Assembly (NCBI GenBank): GCA_031285125.1
Contig: JAITWT010000195.1
Span: forward strand, 1-48,375
From: Burkholderiaceae bacterium
Lineage (GTDB): Bacteria; Pseudomonadota; Gammaproteobacteria; Burkholderiales; Burkholderiaceae_C
Direction: 5' to 3'
DNA: 48,375 nt
The notes below the pieces were generated by a model, which did no database searches, was not told where the DNA came from, and saw nothing but the letters and a program-made list of their open reading frames with translations. Below are positions 1 through 9,218 of this stretch, piece after piece (the stretch's first letter is position 1; each line of letters starts with the position of its first letter). A program made the position numbers and the translations under genes.

Positions 1-119
1 GGCGATTGGGCATCCCAGTCGCTTGCATGGGCACCAGCCCATGCGGCGCGCCATGGGCCACCCACTCATCCCGATTGCGGCCCAACGTGAGCCATTTGAG
101 ATCGTAAACAGGTTCTTAA
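1..119. repeat. Family A palindromic repeat, copy 1 (cut by window start)
   Basis: The right end, GATCGTAAACAGGTTCTTA at about 99-117, is the inverted terminal repeat found at several other places in the window. Inside is a hairpin, GCCCATG (37-43) against CATGGGC (52-58). The stretch CTCATCCCGATTGCGG at about 64-79 resembles the inverse of the inner left arm of the copy at 44877-45047. The left end would lie outside the window. It sits just upstream of ilvD. I see no coding capacity. Confidence 0.75.
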
Positions 120-225
120 ATCTCAGATCTGAGGCGCGCGCGCGACAGCTTCCCTATTTGCCGTCAAAGGAACTTTTCAATCCGAAGGTTCCATAATTAA
201 TGACCCGTTTTCCCCAGGAGCCCCT

Positions 226-2082
226 ATGCCCCGTTACCGTTCCCATACTTCTACCCATGGCCGCAACATGGCGGGCGCACGCGCGTTGTGGCGCGCCACC
301 GGGATGAAGGATGGCGATTTCGATAAGCCGATCATCGCGATCGCCAACTCCTTCACCCAGTTCGTGCCCGGCCACGTGCATTTGAAGGAACTGGGGCAAT
401 TGGTGGCGCGTGAGATCGAGGTCGCCGGCGCAGTCGCCAAGGAGTTCAATACCATCGCGATCGACGACGGCATCGCCATGGGGCACAACGGCATGTTGTA
501 TTCACTGCCTTCGCGCGAGTTAATTGCCGATTCGGTCGAGTACATGGTCAACGCCCATTGCGCCGATGCGCTGGTGTGCATTTCCAACTGCGACAAGATC
601 ACCCCCGGAATGCTGATGGCGGCGCTGCGGCTGAACATTCCAACCGTCTTCATCTCCGGCGGGCCGATGGAAGCCGGCAAGGTGCAATCGCAGGGCCAGA
701 CCATCGCCGTCGATTTGATCGACACCATGATTCAGGCCGGTGACGCCCGGGTGCCGGAACAAGCCGTGCAGGCATTCGAGCGCTCTTCGTGCCCGACCTG
801 CGGCTCCTGCTCGGGCATGTTCACCGCCAATTCGATGAACTGCCTGACCGAGGCCCTCGGCTTGGCGCTGCCGGGCAACGGCACGCTGGTGGCCACGCAT
901 GCGCGGCGCAAGAAGCTGTTTCTGGAGGCCGGACAGCGCATCGTCGAACTGTGCCGCCGCTACTACGAGCAGGACGACTCCAGCGCGCTGCCGCGCACGA
1001 TCGCCAACCGCGCCGCGTTCGAGAACGCGATGACGCTGGACGTGGCCATGGGCGGCTCGACCAACACGGTGCTGCACATCCTGGCGGCCGCGCGCGAAGG
1101 CGGGGTCGATTTCACGATGACCGACATCGACCGCATTTCGCGCCGCGTGCCCTGCCTGTGCAAGGTCGCACCGGCGACGCAGCGTTATCACGTTGAGGAT
1201 GTCCACCGCGCCGGCGGCGTGTTCGGCATCCTGGCCGAGCTTGACCGCGCCGGGCTCATCACGCGCGATACGCCGACGGTTCATGCGCGCACGCTGGGCG
1301 AGGCCCTCGAAACTTGCGACGTGATGCAAGCCCAGTCCCCGTCTCCGTTGGTGGAATTTTTTAAGGCGGCGCCAGGCGGTGTGCCGACGCAGGAGGCGTT
1401 TTCACAATCACGCCATTACCCCGATCTGGACCTCGACCGGGTGCACGGCTGCATTCGTGACAAAGCCCACGCTTACTCAGAAGATGGCGGCTTGGCGGTA
1501 CTCTACGGCAACATCGCCCCCGATGGCTGCATCGTCAAGACCGCGGGAGTGGACGAATCGATCTGGAAGTTTTCCGGCACCGCGCGCGTCTATGAGAGTC
1601 AGGAAGACGCGGTCAACGGCATCCTGGGCGGCGAAGTCGTGGCGGGCGCGGTGGTCGTGATCCGTTACGAGGGGCCCAAAGGCGGGCCCGGAATGCAAGA
1701 AATGCTGTATCCGACCTCCTACCTCAAATCACGCGGGCTGGGCAAGGCGTGTGCACTGCTGACCGATGGGCGCTTTTCTGGCGGGACCTCCGGGCTGTCG
1801 ATTGGCCACGTTTCGCCGGAAGCCGCGGACGGCGGCGTGATCGGGCTGGTGGAAAACGGCGATCTGATCGAAATCGACATTCCGGCCCGCACCATCCGGC
1901 TGGTCATCGGCAACGCCGAACTGGAACGGCGCCGCAGCGCCATGCACGCGCGCGGCGATAAAGCCTGGCAGCCCGCGGCCCGAGAGCGTAGCGTTTCCTC
2001 GGCGCTGCGGGCCTATGCCGCGCTGACCACCTCGGCGGACAAGGGCGCGGTACGCGATGTGGCTCAATTGCATCGCAAGTAA
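226..2082 (+). CDS. ilvD: Dihydroxy-acid dehydratase IlvD
   Basis: It dehydrates 2,3-dihydroxy-isovalerate and 2,3-dihydroxy-3-methylvalerate to the 2-keto acids, the third common step of isoleucine and valine synthesis, in the cytoplasm. The 618-residue protein is the usual length for the long IlvD type. The sequence shows NCDKITPGM with C122, and [19 protein letters not shown] with C189, C192 and C195. C122 and C195 match the known Fe-S ligands of the E. coli enzyme. The ATG has AGGAG five bases upstream (216-220). It stands alone: a repeat lies upstream and a 458-base non-coding stretch downstream, so it is probably monocistronic. I see no attenuator or leader peptide. Identification is secure. 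Confidence 0.97.
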   Translation: MPRYRSHTSTHGRNMAGARALWRATGMKDGDFDKPIIAIANSFTQFVPGHVHLKELGQLVAREIEVAGAVAKEFNTIAIDDGIAMGHNGMLYSLPSRELIADSVEYMVNAHCADALVCISNCDKITPGMLMAALRLNIPTVFISGGPMEAGKVQSQGQTIAVDLIDTMIQAGDARVPEQAVQAFERSSCPTCGSCSGMFTANSMNCLTEALGLALPGNGTLVATHARRKKLFLEAGQRIVELCRRYYEQDDSSALPRTIANRAAFENAMTLDVAMGGSTNTVLHILAAAREGGVDFTMTDIDRISRRVPCLCKVAPATQRYHVEDVHRAGGVFGILAELDRAGLITRDTPTVHARTLGEALETCDVMQAQSPSPLVEFFKAAPGGVPTQEAFSQSRHYPDLDLDRVHGCIRDKAHAYSEDGGLAVLYGNIAPDGCIVKTAGVDESIWKFSGTARVYESQEDAVNGILGGEVVAGAVVVIRYEGPKGGPGMQEMLYPTSYLKSRGLGKACALLTDGRFSGGTSGLSIGHVSPEAADGGVIGLVENGDLIEIDIPARTIRLVIGNAELERRRSAMHARGDKAWQPAARERSVSSALRAYAALTTSADKGAVRDVAQLHRK

Positions 2083-2540
2083 GCGCCCAATAACTATTTC
2101 GGCATCCAACGGGCTGTGCCAGTACGCGGTACAGCAGTATGATCCCTTTTGTTCAAGTGTCCTGTCTGAAAATATCTGTGCGAAATTGAGGCTGGGACAG
2201 CGCTGCTTATGGCAGACTGGGCGCACAACGGCGCAATTCCCGTAACCACTCGCGGCACCCCCTGGGTATTGCGAGCCATTGCGATACCGCCGAGCGCGTG
2301 AAAGCACGGTTTCAAGCGTGGGTATTGATGAGACAGGACACTTGAGGACTCTGAACAAGTACGCGCGCGAACAGAGGCCGCCCGAAGCCGTGATGCGCCC
2401 ATCGCGCAAACTTACGCAGAGGCTCTTTTTCAAAGGTGCCATGCAGACCCGGACAACGCGCATCAGGGTCTTGGAAAAACAGCGTACTTGGCACGTATGC
2501 CGCCTGTTGTTTTGTTTTCATTCAACCTAGGAGTAGCTCT
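2083..2540. other. Intergenic region between ilvD and azurin
   Basis: 458 bases without a supported gene. Short open frames occur on both strands but none has a convincing ribosome binding site or recognisable protein. The only structure I see is a widely spaced perfect inverted repeat: TCAAGTGTCCTGTCT at 2153-2167 and its complement at 2331-2345 (separate entry). The azurin ribosome binding site, AGGAG, is at 2529-2533. Confidence 0.6.
2153..2345. repeat. 193-bp segment bounded by 15-bp perfect inverted repeats
   Basis: TCAAGTGTCCTGTCT at 2153-2167 is the exact reverse complement of the 15 bases at 2331-2345. The interior has no gene I can recognise. A short segment with perfect terminal inverted repeats is the form of a MITE or of an insertion sequence remnant. 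I see no second copy in the window and no clear target-site duplication, so the mobile-element reading is inference. Confidence 0.45.
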
Positions 2541-2996
2541 ATGAAAAAACCTCATCTGATTGCCCTTGCCGCCGGTCTGCTGATATCGGGTAGCGCCATG
2601 GCTGCTGCCCCATGCGCGACCGAAATCACAGGCAACGACGCCATGAAATTCGACAAAGCCACCATGACCGTGCCGGCGTCGTGCAAGAACTTCACTGTCA
2701 CGCTCAAGCACATCGGCAAAATGGCCAAATCCGTCATGGGCCACGACTGGGTGCTGTCCACCGCGGCCGATGAACAGTCCGTGGTCACCGAATCGATGGG
2801 TGCGGGCCCTTCCAAGGATTACCTGAATCCGAGCAACCCGAAGATCATTGCCCACACCAAAATGATCGGCGGCGGCGAGTCCACGTCGGTGACCTTCCCC
2901 GTCAGCAAGCTCAAGGCTGGCGAGCAATATGCGTACTTCTGTACCTTCCCGGGTCATGCGGCGCTCATGCGCGGGACGCTCACGCTCACCAAGTAA
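2541..2996 (+). CDS. azu: Azurin, periplasmic blue copper protein
   Basis: A small type I copper protein that carries single electrons in the periplasm, typically to or from cytochromes and reductases. The 151-residue precursor has a Sec signal peptide (residues 1-22, ending AMAA). Subtracting 22 places every azurin landmark exactly: C25/C48 become the C3-C26 disulfide, H68 (in MGHDW) becomes H46, and C134, H139 and M143 (in YFCTFPGHAALMRG) become C112, H117 and M121. The copper site is therefore intact. The start at 2541 is set by AGGAG at 2529-2533 with 7-base spacing and by the signal peptide; an in-frame ATG at 2436 has neither. A strong terminator follows at 3074-3107, so it is a single-gene unit. 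No partner gene is adjacent. Confidence 0.96.
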   Translation: MKKPHLIALAAGLLISGSAMAAAPCATEITGNDAMKFDKATMTVPASCKNFTVTLKHIGKMAKSVMGHDWVLSTAADEQSVVTESMGAGPSKDYLNPSNPKIIAHTKMIGGGESTSVTFPVSKLKAGEQYAYFCTFPGHAALMRGTLTLTK

Positions 2997-3073
2997 GGTC
3001 GAACCGGCCAAGACCCGCCCTCCCCATCCATGCCGCGCTTGTTTTGGGCGCGCGTGGAGGGTCCAACCCGTTA

Positions 3074-3107
3074 CGCTCCACACGCCTCGGTTCGTGGAGC
3101 GTTTTTT
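3074..3107 (+). terminator. Rho-independent terminator after azurin
   Basis: An 8-bp stem, CGCTCCAC (3074-3081) with GTGGAGCG (3094-3101), closes a 12-base loop and is followed directly by six T residues. It lies 77 bases after the azurin stop codon and is oriented to end that transcript. Confidence 0.88.
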
Positions 3108-3165
3108 ATGGCGTATACCTTCACCACCTTCTGAACGCTGCGGCTTGAGTGCGGCGGCGCCAAAG

Positions 3166-3198
3166 GCGCCTTCTGCGCACCTTCTGCGCACCTTCTGC
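3166..3198. repeat. Three tandem copies of an 11-bp unit
   Basis: Three consecutive units of GCACCTTCTGC occupy 3166-3198; the first unit has G in place of A at position three. A diverged fourth unit, ACCACCTTCTG, lies slightly upstream near 3122-3133. It falls between the azurin terminator and the 3' end of the photolyase gene, outside any gene. Confidence 0.7.
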
Positions 3199-3243
3199 GC
3201 GCGTTTGGCCCACGTTTGGACAGCGCCCCACCAAAATAAAAAA

Positions 3244-4809
3244 CTAGACCCCGGATCCTCTTTTTCTGCCTCTTTTCCCGCGAGATGTGCCATGCTCGAC
3301 CGCGTTCTTCACGATCGCATATCTGGCCAGCGTGCGCTGAGCTTCTGAAATGTGGTTAACGATCGGCGCGGGATAGTCGGCCCCGATGCGAATGCCTGCG
3401 GCTTCGAGTACGGCGGGTGTCGCTTGCCAAGGGGCGTGAATCGCCTCGGCGGAAAGTCTCGCCAGTTGCGGCAGGTAGCGGCAGATAAATTTGCCTTCAG
3501 GATCGATGCGCCGGCTTTGCTCCACAGGGTCGGGGCTGCGCCACCACGGTGGTGCGTCGCAGCCGCAGGAGGCAATGCGCTGCCAATTGCCGTTATTCAG
3601 GGCAAATTCGGCATCGTTGAGTGTTTGCGCAAAATAGGCTTCGCCACGCCGCCAGTCCAGTCCCAAGCACTTACACAAAAAGCTCGCCGCCAGGTTGCGC
3701 AGGCGTGGATGCATATATCCGCTCACGCGCAACTGCGCCATGGCGGCATCGACCAAGGGATAGCCGGTGCGCCCTTCACACCATGCGGCGTACAGGGCAT
3801 CGGCGTGTTTGCCGTGATGCCAGATGATGCGGTCAAAGGCGCTGTGAAAGCTCTTGCCTTGCGCCAGCTGGGGATGGTGCGCGGGCAGTTGAAAGAAAAA
3901 TTCGCGCCGGATCAACTCGCCCAGCCAGGCCTTCGCGCCGGCATGGCCTTGTAGGGCCAAGGGGTGGACAGCGCGCACAAGCTGGCGCACCGACAACGTA
4001 CCCCAGCGCAGATGCACGCTCAGGTAGCTCGGGCCGCGCAGCGCGGGGTGATCGCGCATGGCCAGGTAACGGTCGATGCGGGCCAGGAAATTGCCGAACA
4101 TCGCAGCGCCGCCCTGAACGCCGGGCGGCAGCGGCAGATCGCACAAATTGCTCGGCTGCAACCCCAGTTCGGCCAGGGCGGGCGGCGGCTGATCGAAGCC
4201 GGGCGGCGGCGGTGTCAGGGCAGCGGCTTCCCGCTCCACAGGATGGGCGGCAAGCGCCGTTGGGTTTTGCGCCAGCCGGGCCAGCCAAGCGCGGCGGTAG
4301 GCCGCGAACGCGGTAAAGCCCGCGCCTTCGGACGTGAGCACTTCATCGTGCTCAAAAATGACGCGATCCTTGCAAGTGTGCAGCAGCACGCCGTCGGCGG
4401 CCAATCGCCCGAAGAGACGCTGGCTGGCTTCATGCACGCGCGGATCGCCTTCCCGGTTGACATAGACCGCTTGCACCGCCAGCGCCCGCGCCAACGCGGG
4501 GATTTCCTGCGCCGCGATCGCATGGCGCACCATCAAGCCACCGCCCAGTGCGCGCAACTGCGCGTCCAGTTGCAACAGCGATTCACGCTGGAATTCGAGA
4601 CGCCGGTCGGTCTGCGGCGCATCGACGCCATCAGAACCGTGGACGCCATCGGCGGGCGGTGTCCGCTCGAAGATGAACACACACACCACCTCACGGCATT
4701 CACGCAGCGCGCGCGCCAGGGCCGCGTTATCGTGCACGCGCAAGTCGTACCGGAACCACACCAGAGCCCGGGTGTAGATTTTGTCAACGGCCAGTAAAAT
4801 GGGTGCCAT
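3244..4809 (-). CDS. phrB: Deoxyribodipyrimidine photolyase PhrB (class I CPD)
   Basis: It repairs cyclobutane pyrimidine dimers with blue light and reduced FAD. The protein has about 521 residues. The N-terminal alpha/beta antenna domain begins ALVWFRYDLRVHDN. The C-terminal FAD domain shows ELIRREFFFQL, CEGRTGYPLVDAAMAQL, SGYMHPRLRNLAASFL and the class I signature LNNGNWQRIASCGCDAPP, followed by DPEGKFICRYLPQL. The residues that normally bind FAD and form the tryptophan electron path look retained in these blocks. The C-terminus is a basic tail rich in K, R and G. The start is uncertain: an ATG at 4809 or one at 4818; neither has a good ribosome binding site. The ATG at 4809 overlaps the divergent yqgE start codon. 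Identification is secure. Confidence 0.95.
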   Translation of the reverse strand: MAPILLAVDKIYTRALVWFRYDLRVHDNAALARALRECREVVCVFIFERTPPADGVHGSDGVDAPQTDRRLEFQRESLLQLDAQLRALGGGLMVRHAIAAQEIPALARALAVQAVYVNREGDPRVHEASQRLFGRLAADGVLLHTCKDRVIFEHDEVLTSEGAGFTAFAAYRRAWLARLAQNPTALAAHPVEREAAALTPPPPGFDQPPPALAELGLQPSNLCDLPLPPGVQGGAAMFGNFLARIDRYLAMRDHPALRGPSYLSVHLRWGTLSVRQLVRAVHPLALQGHAGAKAWLGELIRREFFFQLPAHHPQLAQGKSFHSAFDRIIWHHGKHADALYAAWCEGRTGYPLVDAAMAQLRVSGYMHPRLRNLAASFLCKCLGLDWRRGEAYFAQTLNDAEFALNNGNWQRIASCGCDAPPWWRSPDPVEQSRRIDPEGKFICRYLPQLARLSAEAIHAPWQATPAVLEAAGIRIGADYPAPIVNHISEAQRTLARYAIVKNAVEHGTSRGKRGRKRGSGV

Positions 4810-5458
4810 GTCGCGCAATTCTGCCGGAGGCTCTGGCCCCGATTCCCCACGGTTTGACCTGACGCATCACTTCCTGATAGCGATGCCGGGGGTGCAAGAC
4901 AGCGGCTTTGCGGGCAGCATCATCTATCTGTGCGAACACAGCGAAGACGGTGCGCTCGGCTTGGTCATCAATAAGCCCAGTGATATCGATCTGAAGACGC
5001 TGTTCGAGCGCGTCGACCTGCCGCTTGGGCGTGCCGATCTGGCCGATCTGCCGGTTTTTGCCGGCGGCCCTGTCAATACCGAACGCGGCTTCGTCCTGCA
5101 TGAAGCCATGACGCCCGATGCGCTGCCGGACGGATCGCCCCACGCAGCCGAAAAAAACGAACCGGTTTACGCCTCCACGCTGTCGATTCCCGGCGGCTTG
5201 GAAATGACCACCTCCAAGGATGTGCTCGAAGCCCTGTCCCACGGCAAGGGCCCGCGCAAGCTCCTGGTTTCGCTCGGTTATTCGGCCTGGGCGCGCAACC
5301 AGCTCGAATCGGAGTTGGCCGCAAACTTTTGGCTCACGGTCCATGCCGATCCCGCAGTGATCTTCGATACCCCCGTATCTCAGCGCTACGAACGCGCACT
5401 CTTGCTCCTGGGCTTGCAGGAGGCGTGGGCCCTGTCGCCAGAGGCGGGGCACGCCTGA
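4808..5458 (+). CDS. yqgE: YqgE/AlgH family protein (UPF0301)
   Basis: A conserved proteobacterial cytoplasmic protein of unsettled function, usually encoded directly before ruvX as here. The 216-residue product begins MSRNSAGG and then has the family core LTHHFLIAMPGVQDSGFAGSIIYLCEHSEDGALGLVINKP, followed by VFAGGPV and the C-terminal LLVSLGYSAWARNQLESEL block. I chose the ATG at 4808 over in-frame ATGs at 4781 and 4799 because family members start a few residues before LTHHFL; no strong ribosome binding site decides it. Its start codon overlaps the phrB start on the other strand. ruvX follows after about 30 bases, so it probably leads the pyrimidine operon. The family assignment is firm; the role is not known. 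Confidence 0.93.
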   Translation: MSRNSAGGSGPDSPRFDLTHHFLIAMPGVQDSGFAGSIIYLCEHSEDGALGLVINKPSDIDLKTLFERVDLPLGRADLADLPVFAGGPVNTERGFVLHEAMTPDALPDGSPHAAEKNEPVYASTLSIPGGLEMTTSKDVLEALSHGKGPRKLLVSLGYSAWARNQLESELAANFWLTVHADPAVIFDTPVSQRYERALLLLGLQEAWALSPEAGHA

Positions 5459-5490
5459 TCCCCTAGAAATTAGAAACGGCAGGTGCCGTG

Positions 5491-5937
5491 ATGCCGCCGA
5501 CCTCCACCCCCACTCACGCCGCCGCTTCCGTTCCCGCCTCCGCCCCTGTTCCCGCCCGGTGCCAGTCCTTCCTAGCTTTCGATTTCGGCCACAAACGCAC
5601 CGGCGTGGCCAGCGGCAACCGGCTGTTGAGCGCGGCCACGCCGCAGGCCACAATCCACGCCGCAGGCGATGCGCGTTTCACACAGATCCAGGCGCGCATC
5701 CGCGCATGGCAGCCGGATGCGTTGGTGGTGGGTGTGCCGTTGCACCCCGACGGCGCGCCACACGAAAATACGCGCGCGGCACGGCGCTTCGCACGCCAGC
5801 TCGAAGGGCGCTTCGGTCTGCCGGTCTTCGAAGTCGATGAACGCTACAGCACCACCGAAGCGCTCGCCAACGGTGCAGATGACCCCGATGCGGCGGCAGC
5901 CTGCATCATCCTGGAACAATTCCTCAGGAGCCTATGA
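5491..5937 (+). CDS. ruvX: Holliday junction resolvase-like protein RuvX/YqgF
   Basis: A small RNase H-fold nuclease family linked to pre-16S rRNA 5' end maturation and formerly called a putative Holliday junction resolvase. About 148 residues. The fold starts at FLAFDFGHKRTGVASGN with the first catalytic aspartate. Then come ALVVGVPLHPDGAPHENTRAARRF and VFEVDERYSTTEA with the conserved D-E-R-Y-S-T, and a final aspartate-containing DDPDAAAACIILEQFL. A low-complexity Pro/Ala/Ser stretch of about 20 residues precedes the fold. The start may be GTG at 5488 or ATG at 5491. The stop codon overlaps the pyrR ATG by four bases (ATGA, 5934-5937), which indicates translational coupling. Confidence 0.93.
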   Translation: MPPTSTPTHAAASVPASAPVPARCQSFLAFDFGHKRTGVASGNRLLSAATPQATIHAAGDARFTQIQARIRAWQPDALVVGVPLHPDGAPHENTRAARRFARQLEGRFGLPVFEVDERYSTTEALANGADDPDAAAACIILEQFLRSL

Positions 5938-6458
5938 ATATCCATACCCCCCCTTCCAGCACCGCCGGCACTCTTCCCGATGCCGAGGTGCTCTACGCCA
6001 AATTGCGCGATGGCGTGCGCGGACTGCTGCACGCCGATACGCGCCTGGTGGGCATCACGTCCGGCGGCGCGTGGCTGGCGCAGCGGCTGCACCAGGATCT
6101 GCAACTGCCCGGCGCGCCCGGCGTGATCTCCTCGGCGATGCACCGCGACGACTTCGCGCAGCGCGGCCTGTCAGCGAGCGCGCAAACCACGCTGCCTTTC
6201 GAGGTCGATGGCGTGGACGTGCTGCTGCTCGACGACGTGCTCTACACCGGACGCACCATCCGCGCCGTGCTCAACGAGCTGTTTGACTTTGGCCGTCCCG
6301 CGTGCGTGCGGCTGGCGGTGCTGGTGGACCGCGGCGGACGCGAGTTGCCGGTGGCGGCCGATTTCGCCGCCGCCGAGTTCGCCTGGCCTGCAAGCCAGCT
6401 GCTGACCTTGGCGCGCGCGCAAGACGGACGCTTTATCTTCGAAGTCGAAGGAGCATGA
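5934..6458 (+). CDS. pyrR: PyrR family phosphoribosyltransferase / regulator
   Basis: In Gram-positive bacteria PyrR is an RNA-binding attenuator of pyr operons with uracil phosphoribosyltransferase activity. In proteobacteria it sits before pyrB and its regulatory role is less clear. The 174-residue protein has the type I phosphoribosyltransferase PRPP motif VLLLDDVLYTGRTIRA, plus GITSGGAWLAQRL near residue 41 and ARLAVLVDRGGRELP after it. AGGAG at 5926-5930 lies only three bases before the ATG, inside the end of ruvX, so initiation is probably coupled. pyrB begins on the base after its stop codon. I see no attenuator hairpin in the short upstream sequence. Confidence 0.93.
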   Translation: MNIHTPPSSTAGTLPDAEVLYAKLRDGVRGLLHADTRLVGITSGGAWLAQRLHQDLQLPGAPGVISSAMHRDDFAQRGLSASAQTTLPFEVDGVDVLLLDDVLYTGRTIRAVLNELFDFGRPACVRLAVLVDRGGRELPVAADFAAAEFAWPASQLLTLARAQDGRFIFEVEGA

Positions 6459-7421
6459 ATGCCGGCACGCCATAACCCGCAACTCAACCGCAACGGCGAA
6501 CTGATCCACCTGCTGTCCGTCGAAGGGTTGCCGCGCGAAATCCTCGACCACATTCTGGATACCGCCGCCAATTTCACCAGCGTCAGCGACCGCGAAGTCA
6601 AGAAAGTGCCGCTGCTGCGCGGCAAGAGCGTCTTCAATCTTTTCTTCGAGAACTCCACGCGCACGCGCACGACTTTCGAGATCGCGGCCAAGCGGCTCTC
6701 GGCGGACGTGTTCAATCTGGATATCGCGCGCTCATCAACGACCAAAGGCGAATCGCTGCTGGACACCATCGCCAACCTCAGCGCGATGGCCGCTGACCTG
6801 TTCGTCGTGCGCCACAGCGAATCGGGAGCGCCCTTCCTGATCGCACAACACGTCGCGCCGCACGTGCATGTGGTCAATGCGGGCGACGGACGCCACGCGC
6901 ACCCGACGCAGGGGCTGCTGGACATGTACACCATCCGCCACTACAAAAAGGATTTCCGTCATCTGCGGGTGGCCATCGTCGGCGACGTGCTGCATTCACG
7001 CGTGGCGCGCTCCGATATCCACGCGCTCACCACGCTGGGCTGTCCCGAAGTGCGCGTGATCGGCCCCAAGACGCTGGTGCCCGCCGATCTGGCGCCCATG
7101 GGCGTGCGTGTCTACCACCACCTCGAAGAAGGCATCCGGGACTGCGACGTCATCATCATGCTGCGCCTGCAAAACGAACGCATGAGCGGCGCGCTGTTAC
7201 CTTCGTCGCAGGAATTTTTCAAAACCTACGGCCTGACGCCCGAGAAGCTCTGCGCGGCCAAGCCCGATGCGATCGTGATGCATCCGGGGCCCATCAACCG
7301 CGGTGTGGAAATCGACTCGACGGTCGCCGACGGCCGCCAGAGCGTGATCCTGCCGCAGGTCACTTTTGGCATTGCGGTGCGCATGGCGGTGATGAGCATC
7401 GTGGCGGGAAACGAAGCATGA
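6459..7421 (+). CDS. pyrB: Aspartate carbamoyltransferase catalytic chain PyrB
   Basis: It condenses carbamoyl phosphate and aspartate to N-carbamoyl-aspartate, the first committed step of pyrimidine synthesis. 320 residues. The carbamoyl-phosphate site STRTR is at 66-70, the catalytic lysine is K96 in STTKGES, and HPTQ is at 148-151. Later come the MLRLQNER loop and [15 protein letters not shown] (6448-6453) is five bases before the ATG; the start codon directly follows the pyrR stop. No pyrI regulatory chain is present. The next gene is a dihydroorotase-like pseudoenzyme, as in class A ATCase systems, where the two subunits form a dodecamer. The four-base overlap with that gene fits stoichiometric assembly. 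Confidence 0.97.
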   Translation: MPARHNPQLNRNGELIHLLSVEGLPREILDHILDTAANFTSVSDREVKKVPLLRGKSVFNLFFENSTRTRTTFEIAAKRLSADVFNLDIARSSTTKGESLLDTIANLSAMAADLFVVRHSESGAPFLIAQHVAPHVHVVNAGDGRHAHPTQGLLDMYTIRHYKKDFRHLRVAIVGDVLHSRVARSDIHALTTLGCPEVRVIGPKTLVPADLAPMGVRVYHHLEEGIRDCDVIIMLRLQNERMSGALLPSSQEFFKTYGLTPEKLCAAKPDAIVMHPGPINRGVEIDSTVADGRQSVILPQVTFGIAVRMAVMSIVAGNEA

Positions 7422-8698
7422 AACTCCTGATAACCCAGGGCCGCGTCATCGACCCGGCCAACGGATTCGATGCCGTAGCCGACCTTGCGCTGGCCGATGG
7501 CGTCGTACTGGCGCGCGGCGCCATTCCCGCCGGCTTCACGCCCGAGCGCACGATCGACGCGCGCGGCTGTCTGGTGCTGCCGGGCTTGGTCGATCTGGCC
7601 GCGCGCCTGCGCGAACCGGGCTACGAACATGAAGGCATGCTGGCCAGCGAACTGGCGGCCGCGGTGGCCGGCGGCGTCACGCGGCTGGTGTGCCCGCCCG
7701 ACACCGATCCGGTGCTCGACGAGCCTGGCCTGGTCGAAATGCTGTGCGACCGCGCACGCAAACAGCAGCGCGCGCGTTTGTCGCCGCTGGGTGCGATCAC
7801 GCGCGGTCTGGCCGGCGAAGTGCTGACCGAAATGGTGGCGCTCACCGAAGCCGGCTGCATCGGCTTCGGTCAAGCCGATGTACCGCTGACCAACACCCAG
7901 GTGATGCAACGCGCGCTGCAATATGCGGCCACCTTCGGCTACACGCTGTGGCTGCATCCGCAAGATCCCGGCTTGGGCAAGGGCGTCGCCGCCAGCGGCG
8001 CGCTCGCCATGCGCCTGGGCGTGCCGGGCGTGCCGGTGGCGGCCGAGACGATCGCGATCTTCACCCTCCTGGAGCTGATGCGCTCCAGCGGCGCGCGCGT
8101 GCACCTGTGCCGCCTGTCCAGCGCCGCCGGCGTCGCGCTGGTGCGCGCGGCCAAGCGCGAAGGGCTGCCGCTGTCGTGCGACGTCAGCATCAACTCGCTG
8201 CACCTGTGCGATGTGGACATCGGCTACTTCGACACCCGTGCCCACCTGTGCCCGCCGCTGCGCCAGTCACGCGACCGCGAGGCGCTCTCCGCGGCGCTGG
8301 CCGACGGCACGATTGACGCGCTGGTCTCGGACCACACCCCCGTGGATAACGACGCCAAGATGAAGCCCTTCGCGCAGAGCGAGCCCGGCGCCAGCGGAAT
8401 CGAGCTGCTGCTGCCGCTCGCGCTGCAATGGGGCCAGACCAGCGGCGCGGGGCTGGGGCGCGCGATCGAGGTGGTCACGGCCGCGCCCGCGCAGTTGCTC
8501 GATGGCAACGCCGGCCCGCGCGGTCTGGCGCCCGGGGCGCGCGCGGACATTTGCATCGCCGATCCGGCGCGCGATTGGCTCGTCAATGCCGCCGCGCTGC
8601 GCAGTCAGAGCAAGCACACGCCCTTCGCCGGTCAGGTGATGCAAGCGCGCGCGCGCTTGACCTTGGTGGACGGGCGCATCGTGTACGAAGCGCAATGA
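7418..8698 (+). CDS. pyrX: Dihydroorotase-like subunit, probably non-catalytic (PyrX / PyrC')
   Basis: 426 residues with the amidohydrolase fold of type I dihydroorotase. The metal-binding D-x-H-x-H before LREPG is replaced by D59-L-A61-A-R63, so both histidines are missing. The later H-x-S block reads [11 protein letters not shown], where arginine replaces histidine. SDHTP keeps its aspartate, and one histidine survives in LWLHPQDP. This pattern matches the inactive dihydroorotase homologues that hold class A aspartate carbamoyltransferase together, known from Pseudomonas and common in Burkholderiales. It overlaps pyrB by four bases (ATGA). A catalytic PyrC must then be encoded elsewhere. 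Automatic pipelines would probably call it active dihydroorotase; the missing ligands argue against that. Confidence 0.9.
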   Translation: MKLLITQGRVIDPANGFDAVADLALADGVVLARGAIPAGFTPERTIDARGCLVLPGLVDLAARLREPGYEHEGMLASELAAAVAGGVTRLVCPPDTDPVLDEPGLVEMLCDRARKQQRARLSPLGAITRGLAGEVLTEMVALTEAGCIGFGQADVPLTNTQVMQRALQYAATFGYTLWLHPQDPGLGKGVAASGALAMRLGVPGVPVAAETIAIFTLLELMRSSGARVHLCRLSSAAGVALVRAAKREGLPLSCDVSINSLHLCDVDIGYFDTRAHLCPPLRQSRDREALSAALADGTIDALVSDHTPVDNDAKMKPFAQSEPGASGIELLLPLALQWGQTSGAGLGRAIEVVTAAPAQLLDGNAGPRGLAPGARADICIADPARDWLVNAAALRSQSKHTPFAGQVMQARARLTLVDGRIVYEAQ

Positions 8699-9218
8699 AA
8701 TTGTCATCAACCGGGGCTCTACTCGGGCTGAATCGCCCTTGGCGCACCAAGCGACCGGCATCAGGCCATCGGGTGTAACGGCCCCGCATTGCTGCTGCCA
8801 CACTGGCGCTGGACGGGCGGGCGCCTGCGCGCCCTTGGCCTTTGCTTTGTAGAGGCTTCTTAAAACCTGTTTACGATTTCGGCGTGAGGTGTGCGGGATG
8901 CGGATGGGCTGCAAGGGTTGTAACGCCGCAGACTGCCCAAGCCCGCGCCGCACGCCCGCGCCGGGATCGTAAACAGGTTCTTAGACCGGCTACCGTACGA
9001 TCCCCAACGCCAATTGACGGGTGTTTTATGGAAGGCAATACACCAGAAGCGGCTGGGTAACCCGCGCGTTTTTAGAAATTACGATAAAACTGAAAGGCTG
9101 CCGATTGCTGATTTTGTTGAAATTAAATCTTGTTGGGATTAAATCCGGCCGGATAAAAATACGTTCGATGGCGGGATTTAAATAGATTAAATTTTTATAT
9201 CTTTAAAAACCAAATAAC
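8699..9218. other. Intergenic region between pyrX and plsC
   Basis: 520 bases without a supported gene. The first part is GC-rich and featureless; a family A repeat occupies 8858-8984. From about 9060 to plsC the sequence turns strongly AT-rich, unlike its surroundings. In it, TTGAAA (9117-9122) and TAAATC (9140-9145) are separated by 17 bases and could be a weak sigma-70 promoter for plsC. I see no terminator for the pyr operon. Confidence 0.5.
8858..8984. repeat. Family A palindromic repeat, copy 2
   Basis: The left end CTTAAAACCTGTTTACGAT starts at 8858 and the right end GATCGTAAACAGGTTCTTAG covers 8965-8984; they are near-perfect inverted repeats. The inner left arm, TCGGCGTGAGGTGTGCGGGA and onward, closely matches the copy at 44877-45047, so more than the ends is shared. 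About 127 bases long with no coding capacity. Confidence 0.85.
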
